This document shows positions 1 to 7,816 of a stretch of 34,040 nucleotides of DNA, one piece after another. The notes below the pieces were generated by a model, which was given only the letters and a program-made list of their open reading frames with translations, had not been told where the DNA came from and made no database searches. Position numbers and translations under genes: made by a program. Positions within the stretch are counted from its first letter, which is position 1. Every line of letters begins with the position of its first letter. This stretch comes from Blastococcus sp. TF02A-35 (GTDB lineage Bacteria; Actinomycetota; Actinomycetes; Mycobacteriales; Geodermatophilaceae): positions 1 to 34,040 of the forward strand of contig NZ_SPQP01000040.1 of assembly GCF_004571075.1 (NCBI RefSeq), read 5' to 3'.

Positions 1-95
1 CCTACCACCGCCGGCGGCGTCAGGACGCCCTCGGTCGACTCACGCCCATCGAGTACGAGACCATCGTGCCCACAATGGCCGCGCAGGCAGCCTGA
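1..95 (+). CDS. IS3-family transposase OrfB, C-terminal end (5' cut by window edge)
   Basis: The frame beginning at position 3 reads YHRRRRQDALGRLTPIEYE and ends in TGA at 93-95. The run of arginines, a DAL or SAL segment and a (L/T)TP.E(F/Y)E ending is the usual extreme C-terminus of IS3-family OrfB (DDE, rve-type integrase core). Only the last 30 residues are inside the window, so the catalytic residues and the OrfA/OrfB frameshift cannot be seen. It lies just before a truncated DUF4440-like gene, which fits an insertion. IS subgroup unknown. Confidence 0.8.
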   Translation, partial: YHRRRRQDALGRLTPIEYETIVPTMAAQAA

Positions 96-128
96 CCCAA
101 CCTGTCACCGATCCGTGCAGCAGTCCCA
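96..128 (+). mobile_element. probable right terminus of the IS3-family element
   Basis: After the transposase stop there are about 33 bases before DUF4440-like coding sequence resumes on the other strand. Read inward from the chromosome, the putative end starts TGGGACTGCTGCACGG, so the element would terminate in CA at 127-128, as IS3-family ends usually do. The exact boundary and the target duplication cannot be confirmed, because the left end lies outside the window. Confidence 0.45.
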
Positions 129-398
129 ACCGCGCCAGTTAGTCATGTAGGTGACGTGCACCAGATTCTCCGCGAGACGAACCCCCCGAACACCGAAAGG
201 CTCGATGGGCTCACCGGCGGCAGAAAGCGTCCCGGCCATGGCCTCCAGCATGGACTCTCGGTCCCACATCTGGCCGGACGAACCGAACTCGACGAACTCC
301 TCATCGAGAAGGCGCTCGGCCCGCGCCCGCGAGGAGCGAACCTCTGGCTCCAGGAGTGCCATCTCCCCATCGATGGCCGCCTGCACGCCTTCGTCCAT
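105..398 (-). pseudogene. DUF4440/NTF2-like protein, 3' end replaced by IS sequence
   Basis: The 97-residue frame from ATG 398 contains the N-terminal half of a DUF4440 (SnoaL/NTF2-like) domain: an E..LL.P..R..R....LLDE.F.EFG.SG..W.R....E motif around residues 12-50, and LVHVTYMTN near 79-87. Family members normally continue for another 25-30 residues with a strand such as R.S.W.R..G.W...FHQ. Here the frame instead enters sequence next to the IS3-family end (WRGWDCCTDR, stop at 105). I infer truncation by insertion. The domain is found in small, often uncharacterised binding or enzyme proteins. The start is uncertain: no good ribosome-binding site is visible, and the frame stays open upstream into the repeat array. 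Confidence 0.6.
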
Positions 399-450
399 CC
401 CGCCTGTAGCCACGTCCGCAACGCTACCCAGGCAGTCCGACAGGTGCGCC

Positions 451-681
451 GTCCTGCTCAACTGCGGTGTCCAAGAACGGCAGTCCTGCTCAACTGTCCT
501 GTCCAAACCGCAGTCCTGCTCAACTGTGGTGTCCAGTGCCAGTTCTGCTCAACTGTCGTGTCCAAACGGCCCTCGCGACGGCTCTGAGCAGGGACAAAAC
601 CGCAGGAAGTGCTGCTCAACTGTCCTGTCCGCCGACGCTTGTGCTCACATTCGCTGTCCACTGCTCAACTATCGAGTCCAG
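451..681. repeat. array of seven imperfect direct repeats, core CTGCTCAACTG..C.TGTCCA
   Basis: Copies of a 19-25 bp unit (minus-strand form TGGACA-SS-ACAGTTGAGCAG-GACTG) have their TGCTCA cores at about 455, 487, 517, 546, 613, 642 (degenerate) and 662. The spacing is 32, 30, 29, 67, 29 and 20 bp, so most copies are close to three helical turns apart. A partial inverted copy (TGAGCAGGGACA) sits at 585-596. The first four units are the best conserved. The array fills the gap between the sigma-factor stop (689) and the DUF4440-like remnant (398), with no supported gene inside. A multi-site transposase-binding end, as IS21-family elements carry, is one explanation; a regulator-binding array is another. 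Confidence 0.85.
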
Positions 682-688
682 TCACACA

Positions 689-1489
689 TCAGGCGATGTC
701 GGCGAGCTTGGTGCGCAGGTGGAGCACGGCCTTGGTGTGCAGCTGGCAGATGCGGCTCTCGGTGACGCCGAGGACGCGCCCGATGTCGGCGAGCGTCAGT
801 CCCTCGAAGTAGTAGAGGGAGACGACGACCTTCTCCCGCTCGGGCAGCTGCTCGACGGCGCGGGCGAGGAGCTGCCGCGCCTCGCCGTGCTCGGCCATGG
901 CCTGCGGGTCCAGCGCGCTGGGGTCCTGCAGGGTGTCGCCGAGGCGCGGGGCGCCGCCGTCGTCGTCGGTGAGCAGCTCGTCGAGGGCGACGACGTTGAC
1001 CAGGGAGAGCTGGCCGAGGAACTTGCGGATGTCGTCGACGTCCATCTCCATGGCGTCGGCGACCTCCTCGTCGGTCGGCGTCCGGCGGTACTTCGCCTCG
1101 AGCTCGGCGACGGTGCGCTCGAAGAGGCGGGCCTTCACCCGGACCGACCGCGGGATCCAGTCGGTGTTGCGCAGCTCGTCGATGATCGCGCCGCGGATGC
1201 GGGACATAGCGTAGCTCTCGAACTTCACCTCGCGGGTGGGCTCGTAGCGCGTGATCGCGTCGATGAGGCCGAAGGTGCCGTAGGAGATGAGGTCTGCCTG
1301 CTCGACGTGGGCGGGCAGACCGCTGCCGACCCGGCCGGCGACGTACTTCACCAGCGGTGCGTAGTGGAGGATCAGCCGGTCGCGCAGCGCGGCCTCCCGG
1401 CCCTCGACGTACCGCGCCCACAGCTCGGCCAGCATGGCGTCGGTGTCCTCGCCGGACTCGTCGAGCCGGTGGATCGTTGCCTCAGACAC
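689..1489 (-). CDS. whiG: RNA polymerase sigma factor, FliA/WhiG family
   Basis: This 266-residue alternative sigma factor directs RNA polymerase to flagellar (FliA-type) or sporulation (WhiG-type) promoters. Region 2 spans about 38-115, with the [14 protein letters not shown] and [16 protein letters not shown] blocks and then WIPRSVR. Region 3 follows to about 190. Region 4 lies at 213-262 with LPEREK...[21 protein letters not shown], the -35-binding helix-turn-helix. Length and lack of region 1.1 fit the family. GTG 1489 is chosen because GGAG (1497-1500) lies seven bases upstream. It is downstream of xerC on the same strand, the usual actinobacterial order. Whether it serves motility or development cannot be told from sequence. 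Confidence 0.93.
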   Translation of the reverse strand: MSEATIHRLDESGEDTDAMLAELWARYVEGREAALRDRLILHYAPLVKYVAGRVGSGLPAHVEQADLISYGTFGLIDAITRYEPTREVKFESYAMSRIRGAIIDELRNTDWIPRSVRVKARLFERTVAELEAKYRRTPTDEEVADAMEMDVDDIRKFLGQLSLVNVVALDELLTDDDGGAPRLGDTLQDPSALDPQAMAEHGEARQLLARAVEQLPEREKVVVSLYYFEGLTLADIGRVLGVTESRICQLHTKAVLHLRTKLADIA

Positions 1490-1580
1490 GGTGGCGCTCC
1501 TCGGTCGTGCTGCGGGTTCCCCGTCCGTGGCCCCGCGTGGTCATGACTGCCGATCCAGCGCCCGCTGCCCGGCCGTGGCC

Positions 1581-2519
1581 TCAGGCACGCGGGTGCGCCT
1601 GGGCGTGGACCGCACGGAGCCGCTCGACCGTCACGTGCGTGTAGATCTGCGTCGTCGCGAGGCTAGCGTGGCCGAGCAGCTCCTGTACGGAGCGCAGGTC
1701 CGCGCCGCCCTCGAGCACGTGGGTCGCCGCCGAGTGCCGGAGGCCGTGCGGGCCGATGTCCGGCGCCCCGGGGACGCGGGCGGTGGCGGCGTGCACGGTG
1801 CGCCGGGCCTCGCGGGCGTCGAGCCGGCGTCCGCGGACCCCGAGCAGGAGGGCCGGACCGGAGCCGGGTGTCGCCAGCGCGGGGCGACCGCGGGTGAGCC
1901 AGGCGTCCAGGGCGCGCTCGGCGGGCAGTCCGTAGGGGACGCTGCGCTCCTTGCTGCCCTTGCCGAGCACCCGCAGCAGCCGCCGCCCGCGGTCGACGTC
2001 GTCGACGTCGAGGCCGACGAGCTCGCTGACGCGGATGCCGCTGGCGTAGAGCAGCTCGAGGACGACGGCGTCGCGCAGCCCCACCGGCTCCTCCGCGCCC
2101 GCCGCGGCCTCCACCAGGTCCCGCGCCTGCGCGGGCGCGAGCACGTCGGGCAGCGTGCGCAGGGCACGCGGGCTGACCAGCCGCTGGCCGACGTCCTCGG
2201 GGAGCAGCCCGGCCCGGCGGAGCCAGCTGGTGAAGGAGCGCGCGCTGGCGGCGTTGCGGGCGGTCGTCGACCGGCTGTGCCCCCGCGTGCGGCCCTGGGC
2301 GAGCCAGCTGCGCAGCGCGGCCAGGTCGAGGTCGTGCGGCTGCTCGCCGCCACGGCGGGCGAGGTGGTCGAGCAGCCGGACCGCGTCGCCGACGTACCCC
2401 CGGACGGTGTTCTCCGACAGGTCGCGCTGGGCGCTCAGGTGCTCCTCGTAGCCGGCCAGCGCCTCGGCCAGCGCGGGCGGCAGCCCGGCGCGGACCTCTG
2501 CGGTGCTGGTGGTGGCCAC
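1581..2519 (-). CDS. xerC: tyrosine recombinase XerC
   Basis: A 312-residue site-specific recombinase that resolves chromosome dimers at dif together with XerD. An N-terminal SAM-like core-binding domain (about 18-105) precedes the catalytic domain (about 125-305). The catalytic set is complete: R163 in [11 protein letters not shown]187 in [11 protein letters not shown]258 and R261 in [11 protein letters not shown]284 in LLGHAS and nucleophile Y293 in TTQIYTH. The assignment to XerC rather than XerD or an integrase rests on its position next to dprA-comM-yraN, as in mycobacteria. ATG 2519 lies 31 bp after dprA. Confidence 0.92.
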   Translation of the reverse strand: MATTSTAEVRAGLPPALAEALAGYEEHLSAQRDLSENTVRGYVGDAVRLLDHLARRGGEQPHDLDLAALRSWLAQGRTRGHSRSTTARNAASARSFTSWLRRAGLLPEDVGQRLVSPRALRTLPDVLAPAQARDLVEAAAGAEEPVGLRDAVVLELLYASGIRVSELVGLDVDDVDRGRRLLRVLGKGSKERSVPYGLPAERALDAWLTRGRPALATPGSGPALLLGVRGRRLDAREARRTVHAATARVPGAPDIGPHGLRHSAATHVLEGGADLRSVQELLGHASLATTQIYTHVTVERLRAVHAQAHPRA

Positions 2520-2550
2520 GGGGGCACGGTGCGTCGGCGCGTCGCGCTGG

Positions 2551-3792
2551 TCAAGGCGCCGCGCCGGGTCGCCCGGCCCGCGGCGCCAGCCGCCAGCCCG
2601 TGCCGGTCCACTGCACGAGCTCGGCGAGCTCCAGCGCCGGCAGGACCCGGAGGACCTCCAGCACCTCGCACCCGGCCACCGCAGCCAGGCGTTCGGGGGC
2701 GACCCCGGTGCGCACGGGGCAGGCGTCCAGGACCCGGATGGCGAGGTCGGACAGCCCGTCCCTCGGGGACGCCGGTCGCTCGACCGGTGCGGCGAGGTCG
2801 CTGCCGATGCTGCCCACCGCCTCGACGACCTGCGCCGCCGAGGTGACGAGCCGGGCGCCGAGCTGCTCGTCGCGCAGGAGCTCGTGGCACCCGACGGAGA
2901 GCGCGCTGGTCACCGGGCCGGGCACGACCAGGACCGGACGGCCGAGCTTCTGCGCGCGCAGCGCCGTGGCCTGCGCTCCGGACCGGGCGGCCGCCTCCAC
3001 GACGACCGTGCCGCGGGTCAGCGCGGCGATGAGCCGGTTGCGGACCAGGAAGCGGTGCCGCAGCGGCGCGCAGCCCGGCGGCCACTCGCTGACCAGCAGC
3101 CCGGTCTCGGCGATCCGGTGGAAGAGCGCGCTGTTGCCCGCCGGGTAGGGGCGGTCCACGCCGCAGGAGAGCACCGCGACGGTGGGCGCACCGGCGGCGA
3201 GCGCGCCGCGGTGCGCGGCACCGTCGATGCCGAAGGCGCCACCGGAGACCACGGTCCACCCCCGCTGCCCCAGCTGGTGCCCCAGCTCCCCCGCGACGTG
3301 CTCGCCGTAGGCGGTGGCGGCACGGGAACCGACCACGCCCACCGACCGCTCGACGACCTCGTCCAGCCGCGCCGCCCCTCGCACCCACAGCGCGGTGGGC
3401 GGGACGAGGGCACGGGTCCGGTCGGTCTGGCTCCTGCGGTCGAGCGGCTCGTCGACCGCCGCGAGGGTGAGCGCGTGCAACCGGTACGCGGGCCACTCGT
3501 CGTCCTCGGGCACGACGAGGCGCGCGCCGCACCGCTCCGCCAGCCGGAGGTCGGCCAGGCTGGACTCCTGCTCCACCCGGGTACCGACCAGCGCCCGGAC
3601 GCCGGCCGGGGCGGCGCCGGACCTCAGGCACCGCACGGCCTCGACGGGGCCGACGTCCTCCACGTAGCGCCAGAGGTCGACCGTGCCCGGCTCCACCGCG
3701 CGGCTCAGCCACGCCCGCGCCCGGCGCACGCCGGGATGCACCGCGTCCCCGGAGGACGCCGCCGCCTCGAGGGCCTCGTCGAGGGTGCTCAT
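2551..3792 (-). CDS. dprA: DNA-processing protein DprA (SMF family)
   Basis: A 413-residue protein that binds single-stranded DNA and loads RecA during transformation. The Rossmann-like SMF core covers about 120-330, with [11 protein letters not shown] (153-163), [12 protein letters not shown] (183-194), the RNRLIAALT block (251-259), EAAARSGA (266-273) and PGPVTS. A C-terminal winged-helix-like segment lies near 345-405. The ATG at 3792 overlaps the comM stop (ATGA), so the genes are coupled. The frame is open further upstream, but that part is antisense-like shadow over comM. Natural competence is not proven in most actinobacteria; DprA may act in general recombination here. Confidence 0.93.
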   Translation of the reverse strand: MSTLDEALEAAASSGDAVHPGVRRARAWLSRAVEPGTVDLWRYVEDVGPVEAVRCLRSGAAPAGVRALVGTRVEQESSLADLRLAERCGARLVVPEDDEWPAYRLHALTLAAVDEPLDRRSQTDRTRALVPPTALWVRGAARLDEVVERSVGVVGSRAATAYGEHVAGELGHQLGQRGWTVVSGGAFGIDGAAHRGALAAGAPTVAVLSCGVDRPYPAGNSALFHRIAETGLLVSEWPPGCAPLRHRFLVRNRLIAALTRGTVVVEAAARSGAQATALRAQKLGRPVLVVPGPVTSALSVGCHELLRDEQLGARLVTSAAQVVEAVGSIGSDLAAPVERPASPRDGLSDLAIRVLDACPVRTGVAPERLAAVAGCEVLEVLRVLPALELAELVQWTGTGWRLAPRAGRPGAAP

Positions 3793-5309
3793 GCCGCGGC
3801 CCGCTGCAGGCGCATGCCGAGCGCCTCGGCGACCTCGTCGGCACCGGGCACCGTGCGTCCGGCCAGGTCGGCCAGCGTCCAGGCGACCCGCACGACCCGG
3901 TCGAAGCCCCGGACCGAGATCGCACCCCGCTCGAGCGCCCGCTCGGCGAGCCGGAGCGACGCGCGCGGCACCGCGAACCGCTCCCGCAGCAGGCGCCCGG
4001 GGACCTCGCTGTTGAGGGCGAGGCCGGTCCCGGCCAGCCGCTCCCCCGCCGCGGCACGGGCCGCGGCCACGCGACCGGCGACGACGGCCGTGGGCTCCGG
4101 CGCGGGCAGACCGTCGAGCCACGCGGCCCGCGTCACCGGCGGCAGCTCGACCCGCAGGTCGACGCGGTCGAGCAGCGGCCCGGACAGCCGCGACTGGTAG
4201 CGCCGCCGCTCCAGCGGGCTGCAGGTGCAGGCGGTGTCACCGGCGGGGCTGGCGCACGGGCACGGGTTGGCGGCGAGCACGAGCTGCGCCCGGCACGGGA
4301 AGGTGGCCGAACCGGCGGCCCGCTGAATGGTGACCTGCCCTCGCTCCAGCGGCTGGCGGAGGGTGTCGAGCACCGCCCGCGGGAACTCGGGGGCCTCGTC
4401 GAGGAACAGCACCCCCCGGTGGGCCCGGCACAGCGCACCGGGTCGGATCTGCCCGGAGCCGCCACCGATCAGCGACGCCATCGAGGCCGAGTGGTGCGGC
4501 GCCTCGAAGGTCGGCCGGGTGACCAGCGGCGCGTCCGCCGGGAGCGTGCCGGCGATCGAGTGGATGGCGGTGACCTCGAGAGCGGCCTCCTCGCCGAGCG
4601 GGGGCAGCAGCCCGGGCAGCCGCTCGGCCAGCATCGTCTTGCCGGCTCCGGGTGGCCCGGCGAGGAGGAGGTGGTGCCCGCCGGCGGCAGCCACCTCCAC
4701 GGCGCGGCGCCCGGCGGCCTGCCCCACGACGTCACCCAGGTCGGGCGCGGGCGGCTGCGGCGGCAGCTCCGCCCGCACGTGCGGCCGCAGCCGTGCCGTG
4801 CCCCTCAGGTGGGCGACGAGCTGGGCGAGCGTCTCGACGGGGAGCACCTCCACCCGGTCGACAAGCGCCGCCTCGGCAGCGTTGGCGGCGGGCACGACGA
4901 CCTGCTCGTGGCCGGCCCGTGCGGCCGCCAGGACGGCGGGCAGGACCCCGCGGATGCCGCGCACGGACCCGTCCAGCCCCAGCTCGCCGAGCAGCACCAG
5001 CCGGTCAACCGCGCTCCCGCGCACGGTGCCGGCGGCGGCCAGGACCGCGGCCGCCAGCGCGAGGTCGAAGCCGCTCCCCTGCTTGGGCATCGACGCCGGG
5101 GACAGCCCGATGGTGATCCGGCGGGCGGGGAACTCGCCGCCCGCGTTGGCGATGGCGGCACGGACCCGGTCCACCGACTGCCGCACCACCGCGTCGGGCA
5201 GCCCGACCAGCGCGACGCCGGGCAGCCCCGCGGCGATGTCGACCTCCACCTCGACCACGGCGCCCCGGACCCCGGCGAGGCCCACCGACCAGGTGCGGGC
5301 CAGGGTCAC
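3789..5309 (-). CDS. comM: YifB/ComM family Mg-chelatase-like AAA+ ATPase
   Basis: A 506-residue hexameric helicase-like protein; in Vibrio, ComM drives branch migration during transformation. The N-terminal Lon-protease-like (ChlI) domain spans about 20-165, with LVGLPD..V.ES-type and GLDGSVR motifs. The AAA+ domain has Walker A GPPGAGKT at 218-225 and Walker B GVLFLDEAPEF at 299-309. A zinc-type cysteine cluster (NPCPC..P.....C.C) follows near 345-360, then a C-terminal Mg-chelatase-like helical domain. The GTG start at 5309 overlaps the yraN stop (GTGA). It forms a coupled yraN-comM-dprA unit. Confidence 0.93.
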   Translation of the reverse strand: MTLARTWSVGLAGVRGAVVEVEVDIAAGLPGVALVGLPDAVVRQSVDRVRAAIANAGGEFPARRITIGLSPASMPKQGSGFDLALAAAVLAAAGTVRGSAVDRLVLLGELGLDGSVRGIRGVLPAVLAAARAGHEQVVVPAANAAEAALVDRVEVLPVETLAQLVAHLRGTARLRPHVRAELPPQPPAPDLGDVVGQAAGRRAVEVAAAGGHHLLLAGPPGAGKTMLAERLPGLLPPLGEEAALEVTAIHSIAGTLPADAPLVTRPTFEAPHHSASMASLIGGGSGQIRPGALCRAHRGVLFLDEAPEFPRAVLDTLRQPLERGQVTIQRAAGSATFPCRAQLVLAANPCPCASPAGDTACTCSPLERRRYQSRLSGPLLDRVDLRVELPPVTRAAWLDGLPAPEPTAVVAGRVAAARAAAGERLAGTGLALNSEVPGRLLRERFAVPRASLRLAERALERGAISVRGFDRVVRVAWTLADLAGRTVPGADEVAEALGMRLQRAAA

Positions 5310-5665
5310 GAGAAGGCCCCGCGCAGGTGGGTGACCTGGGCCGGCCGGCCCGGGCGCACGAGCACGCCCACGACGTCGAAGCGCACCTCGGGCGCGTGCT
5401 GGTCGTGCGCAGCGAGCCAGCGCTGGGCGAGCACCCGGATCCGGCGGCGCTTCGCGGGGGTGACGGCCTCGGCGGGGTGCCCGTAGCCGAGGCCCCGGCG
5501 GGTCTTCACCTCGCAGAAGACGAGGGCGTCGTCCTCTCGGGCGACGACGTCGATCTCGCCCTCGCGACAGCGCCAGTTGCGGTCGAGGACGCGGAGGCCG
5601 GAGTCGGTCAGGTAGGCGACCGCGATGCGTTCGCCGCGGGCGCCGAGCTCGGTGGTGGGAGGCAC
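5306..5665 (-). CDS. yraN: UPF0102 (YraN) family nuclease-fold protein
   Basis: A 119-residue member of the YraN/UPF0102 family, whose fold resembles Holliday-junction resolvases and restriction endonucleases. The diagnostic GE..AVAYL opening (residues 11-19), the EGEIDVVA metal-binding block and the CEVKTRRG strand are all present; the D...EVK pair is the expected nuclease motif. The biological role is not established. It sits directly upstream of comM and dprA with a 4-bp overlap, as in mycobacteria, which suggests a role in DNA processing. About 80 bp without an evident gene separate it from DUF2469. Confidence 0.92.
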   Translation of the reverse strand: MPPTTELGARGERIAVAYLTDSGLRVLDRNWRCREGEIDVVAREDDALVFCEVKTRRGLGYGHPAEAVTPAKRRRIRVLAQRWLAAHDQHAPEVRFDVVGVLVRPGRPAQVTHLRGAFS

Positions 5666-5744
5666 CCCACGACCGTGCCGCCGGCGACGCGCACGGCCCA
5701 GGGGTCGGCAGCGTCTGTGGATGCCGGGGCGAGCTGTGGACGGG

Positions 5745-6065
5745 CTAGGGCAGGCGAGGGCCGTCCGGCAGCTCGAGGTCGGGCTTGTCCAGCTCCTCGA
5801 CGTTGACGTCCTTGAACGTCAGCACGCGCACGTTCCGCACGAAGCGCGCCGGGCGGTACATGTCCCAGACCCAGGCGTCGGAGAGCTTCAGCTCGAAGTA
5901 GACCTCTCCCCCGGCCTCCCGCACCTGCAGGTCGACCGAGTTGGCCAGGTAGAACCGCCGCTCGGTCTCCACCACGTAGGTGAACTGGCGGACGATGTCC
6001 CGGTACTCGCGATAGAGCTGCAGCTCCATCTCGGTCTCGTACTTCTCGAGGTCCTCGGTGCTCAT
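5745..6065 (-). CDS. DUF2469 family protein
   Basis: A 106-residue acidic protein of the actinobacterial DUF2469 family (Rv2901c-like). The opening MSTEDLEKYETEMELQLYRE and the central VVETERRFYLANSVD and WVWDMYRPARFVRNVRV segments are hallmarks of the family. The function is unknown. Its ATG overlaps the rnhB stop (ATGA), so it is cotranslated with RNase HII, the same pairing found across Actinobacteria. No membrane segment or signal peptide is visible. Confidence 0.93.
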   Translation of the reverse strand: MSTEDLEKYETEMELQLYREYRDIVRQFTYVVETERRFYLANSVDLQVREAGGEVYFELKLSDAWVWDMYRPARFVRNVRVLTFKDVNVEELDKPDLELPDGPRLP

Positions 6066-6832
6066 CGGTCCTCGGTGCTCGTCAGGGCTCGGGACTCAGG
6101 GCGCATGGCCCCATCATCGACCATGCCGGCCGAACCGGTCACCCGGGCCGCGTGCGCGTCGCGCGCGCTCCGCACGTTGACGAACCGCATGCGGTGCTCC
6201 GGGCACGGCCCGTGGCGCTCCAGGGCGGCGGTGTGCGCCTCGGTGATGTAGCCCTTGTGCACCGCGAAGTCGTACTCGGGCCACCGCTCGTGCAGGTCGA
6301 GCATCATGCGGTCCCGGGTCACCTTGGCCAGGACCGACGCCGCGGCGACGCAGGCGGCCACCCGGTCGCCCTTCCAGACGGCCAGGCCCGGCCGGGCCAG
6401 CCCGGGCACGGGGAAGCCGTCGGTGAGCACGTAGTCGGGCCCGGGGTCGAGCAGGGAGACCGCCCGGCGCAGGGCCTCGATGTTGGTCACGTGCATGCCG
6501 CGCGCGTCGAGGTCCTCGACGGGCAGCACCACGACCGACCAGGAGACCGCGCGCGCGACGATCTCGTCGTACACCCGCTCCCGGCTGGCGGCGGTGAGCA
6601 GCTTGGAGTCGGCCAGCCCGGGGACCCGCCCGCGCCTGCCGGCGGGGAGGATGCAGGCCGCCGCCACGAGGGGTCCGGCGCAGGCCCCGCGGCCGGCCTC
6701 GTCGGCCCCGGCGATCGCCTCGAAGCCCCGGCGCCGCAGGGTGCGCTCCATGTCCCACAGCGCGTCGGGCCGCTCGACGGCGGGGGCGCGCCGGACCGGT
6801 GCCGATCGGGTGTGGGTGGGACGGACAGCCAT
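6062..6832 (-). CDS. rnhB: ribonuclease HII
   Basis: RNase HII removes ribonucleotides and RNA primers from DNA duplexes. The first acidic motif GADEAGRGACAGPL supplies the catalytic D and E. LTDGFPVPG supplies the next D, and AAASVLAKVTRDRMM precedes the last conserved block HKGY.T..H. I place the start at ATG 6832 (256 residues). A GTG at 6865 is also in frame, but it would put translation initiation at the foot of the 12-bp terminator hairpin upstream. A shorter start at ATG 6751 would still keep all motifs. It is coupled to DUF2469 downstream. Confidence 0.9.
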   Translation of the reverse strand: MAVRPTHTRSAPVRRAPAVERPDALWDMERTLRRRGFEAIAGADEAGRGACAGPLVAAACILPAGRRGRVPGLADSKLLTAASRERVYDEIVARAVSWSVVVLPVEDLDARGMHVTNIEALRRAVSLLDPGPDYVLTDGFPVPGLARPGLAVWKGDRVAACVAAASVLAKVTRDRMMLDLHERWPEYDFAVHKGYITEAHTAALERHGPCPEHRMRFVNVRSARDAHAARVTGSAGMVDDGAMRPESRALTSTEDR

Positions 6833-6866
6833 CGCCGCACGACAGTACGACGCCCGGGAAAGCACT

Positions 6867-6897
6867 CGGGCCGGCCCCTGTCGGAGGGGCCGGCCCG
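6867..6897 (-). terminator. strong hairpin terminator after the LuxR-type regulator
   Basis: A perfect 12-bp inverted repeat, CGGGCCGGCCCC at 6867-6878 and GGGGCCGGCCCG at 6886-6897, has a 7-nt loop. It lies between the regulator stop (6925) and rnhB. No long T-tract follows, as is common in high-GC actinobacteria. It probably separates the two transcription units. Confidence 0.75.
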
Positions 6898-6924
6898 CGG
6901 TGCCGGAGAAGGTGGGGCGGTGAG

Positions 6925-7647
6925 TCAGATGTCGGCGGTCACGTCCGGGACATCGGCCCGCAGGGCGTGCGCCCCGCAGGTGCAGCCCGGGGTGCGGGAG
7001 GAGAGCACGAGGGAGACCGCGTGCGCCCGGTCGCGGGCACCCAGCTTGCGCAGGATGGCCTTGACGTGGCTCTTGACGGTGTCCTCGCTGATGAAGAGGT
7101 TGCGGCCGATCTGCCGGTTCGACTGGCCCTGCAGCAGCTCGTCCAGGACGTCCTGCTCGCGCCGGGTCAGCGGCACCTCGGGGGTGAACGGCTTGGCGGC
7201 CGGCACGGCCGACGGCTCGACCCGGCGGATCTGCGGGTCGACGACGGTGCGACCGGCGCGGGCGGCCAGGATGGCCCAGCCGAGCAGCGTCGGCGAGGTG
7301 TTGATCATCAGGTAGCCACGGATACCGGCGGCCAGGGCCTCGTTGACCACGGCCGGGTCCTCGGAGGTGGCCAGGGCGACGATGGCCACGCGGGGGAACC
7401 GGCGGCGCAGGTCGCGGCAGGCGTTGAGGGTCGCGGCACGACCCTGGCCCAGCTCCACCACGACGGCGTCGGGGCGGGCGGACTCGGCCAGCGTGAGAGC
7501 GCGCCGCAGCTCGCCAGGGGTACCGACGGACTGCATGCCGGCGGTCTCGTTGATCATGCTGACCAGCCCCCGACGCAGGACGGGCGCGTCGGCGAGGAGG
7601 AGCACGCGGGTGACTCCGCGGGCGGTGCTCGCCACAGGTGCAGACAC
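6925..7647 (-). CDS. NarL/FixJ-type response regulator with atypical receiver
   Basis: A 240-residue protein with an N-terminal receiver-like domain (about 13-130) and a C-terminal LuxR helix-turn-helix (about 157-218: LTRREQDVLDELLQGQSN, then ISEDTVKSHVKAILRKL). The receiver looks degenerate. The usual acidic DD pair is A19-D20, the phospho-acceptor position is Glu (E65 in VVVELG), and the conserved Lys after GYL is missing (GYLMINTS). Glu at that site could mimic a phosphorylated state, or the protein may be phosphorylation-independent like BldM and WhiI. The C-terminal tail carries GCTCGAH. The GTG start is supported by GGAG at 7654-7657 (6-nt spacing). Monocistronic by context; no histidine kinase is adjacent. 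Confidence 0.88.
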   Translation of the reverse strand: MSAPVASTARGVTRVLLLADAPVLRRGLVSMINETAGMQSVGTPGELRRALTLAESARPDAVVVELGQGRAATLNACRDLRRRFPRVAIVALATSEDPAVVNEALAAGIRGYLMINTSPTLLGWAILAARAGRTVVDPQIRRVEPSAVPAAKPFTPEVPLTRREQDVLDELLQGQSNRQIGRNLFISEDTVKSHVKAILRKLGARDRAHAVSLVLSSRTPGCTCGAHALRADVPDVTADI

Positions 7648-7816
7648 AACTGACTCCGTTTCATTTCTCCGGGAAGGTGCAATGCATCCATCGGAAGGGT
7701 GAAACGGTTGCTTGAATACTTTCCCAGCAATTTTTTCTGTTGGTACACGCGCACCTCAATGGTGCGACCGCCGTCACTCCCGTAACAGCGCATCCATTCT
7801 GCGCGGAATGGCGGGG
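7648..7816 (-). promoter_or_regulatory. AT-richer intergenic region: lepB 3' end and regulator promoter
   Basis: This 169-bp gap is much richer in A/T than its surroundings and holds two small perfect stems. CCATTC/GAATGG is at 7794-7799 and 7806-7811; CGCACC/GGTGCG is at 7750-7755 and 7761-7766. They lie downstream of the lepB stop and may end its transcript. The A-rich tract at about 7731-7737 and the T/A-rich stretch to 7710 could hold the promoter of the atypical regulator, but I see no convincing -35/-10 pair. Confidence 0.4.

Noticed and set aside
451..681. CRISPR array
   Set aside because: Repeats are imperfect and the intervening sequences are mostly only about 5-10 bp, far too short for spacers; no cas gene is present.
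6833..6865. N-terminal extension of rnhB from GTG 6865
   Set aside because: It would place initiation at the base of the strong terminator hairpin, and the extra residues do not belong to the RNase HII fold.
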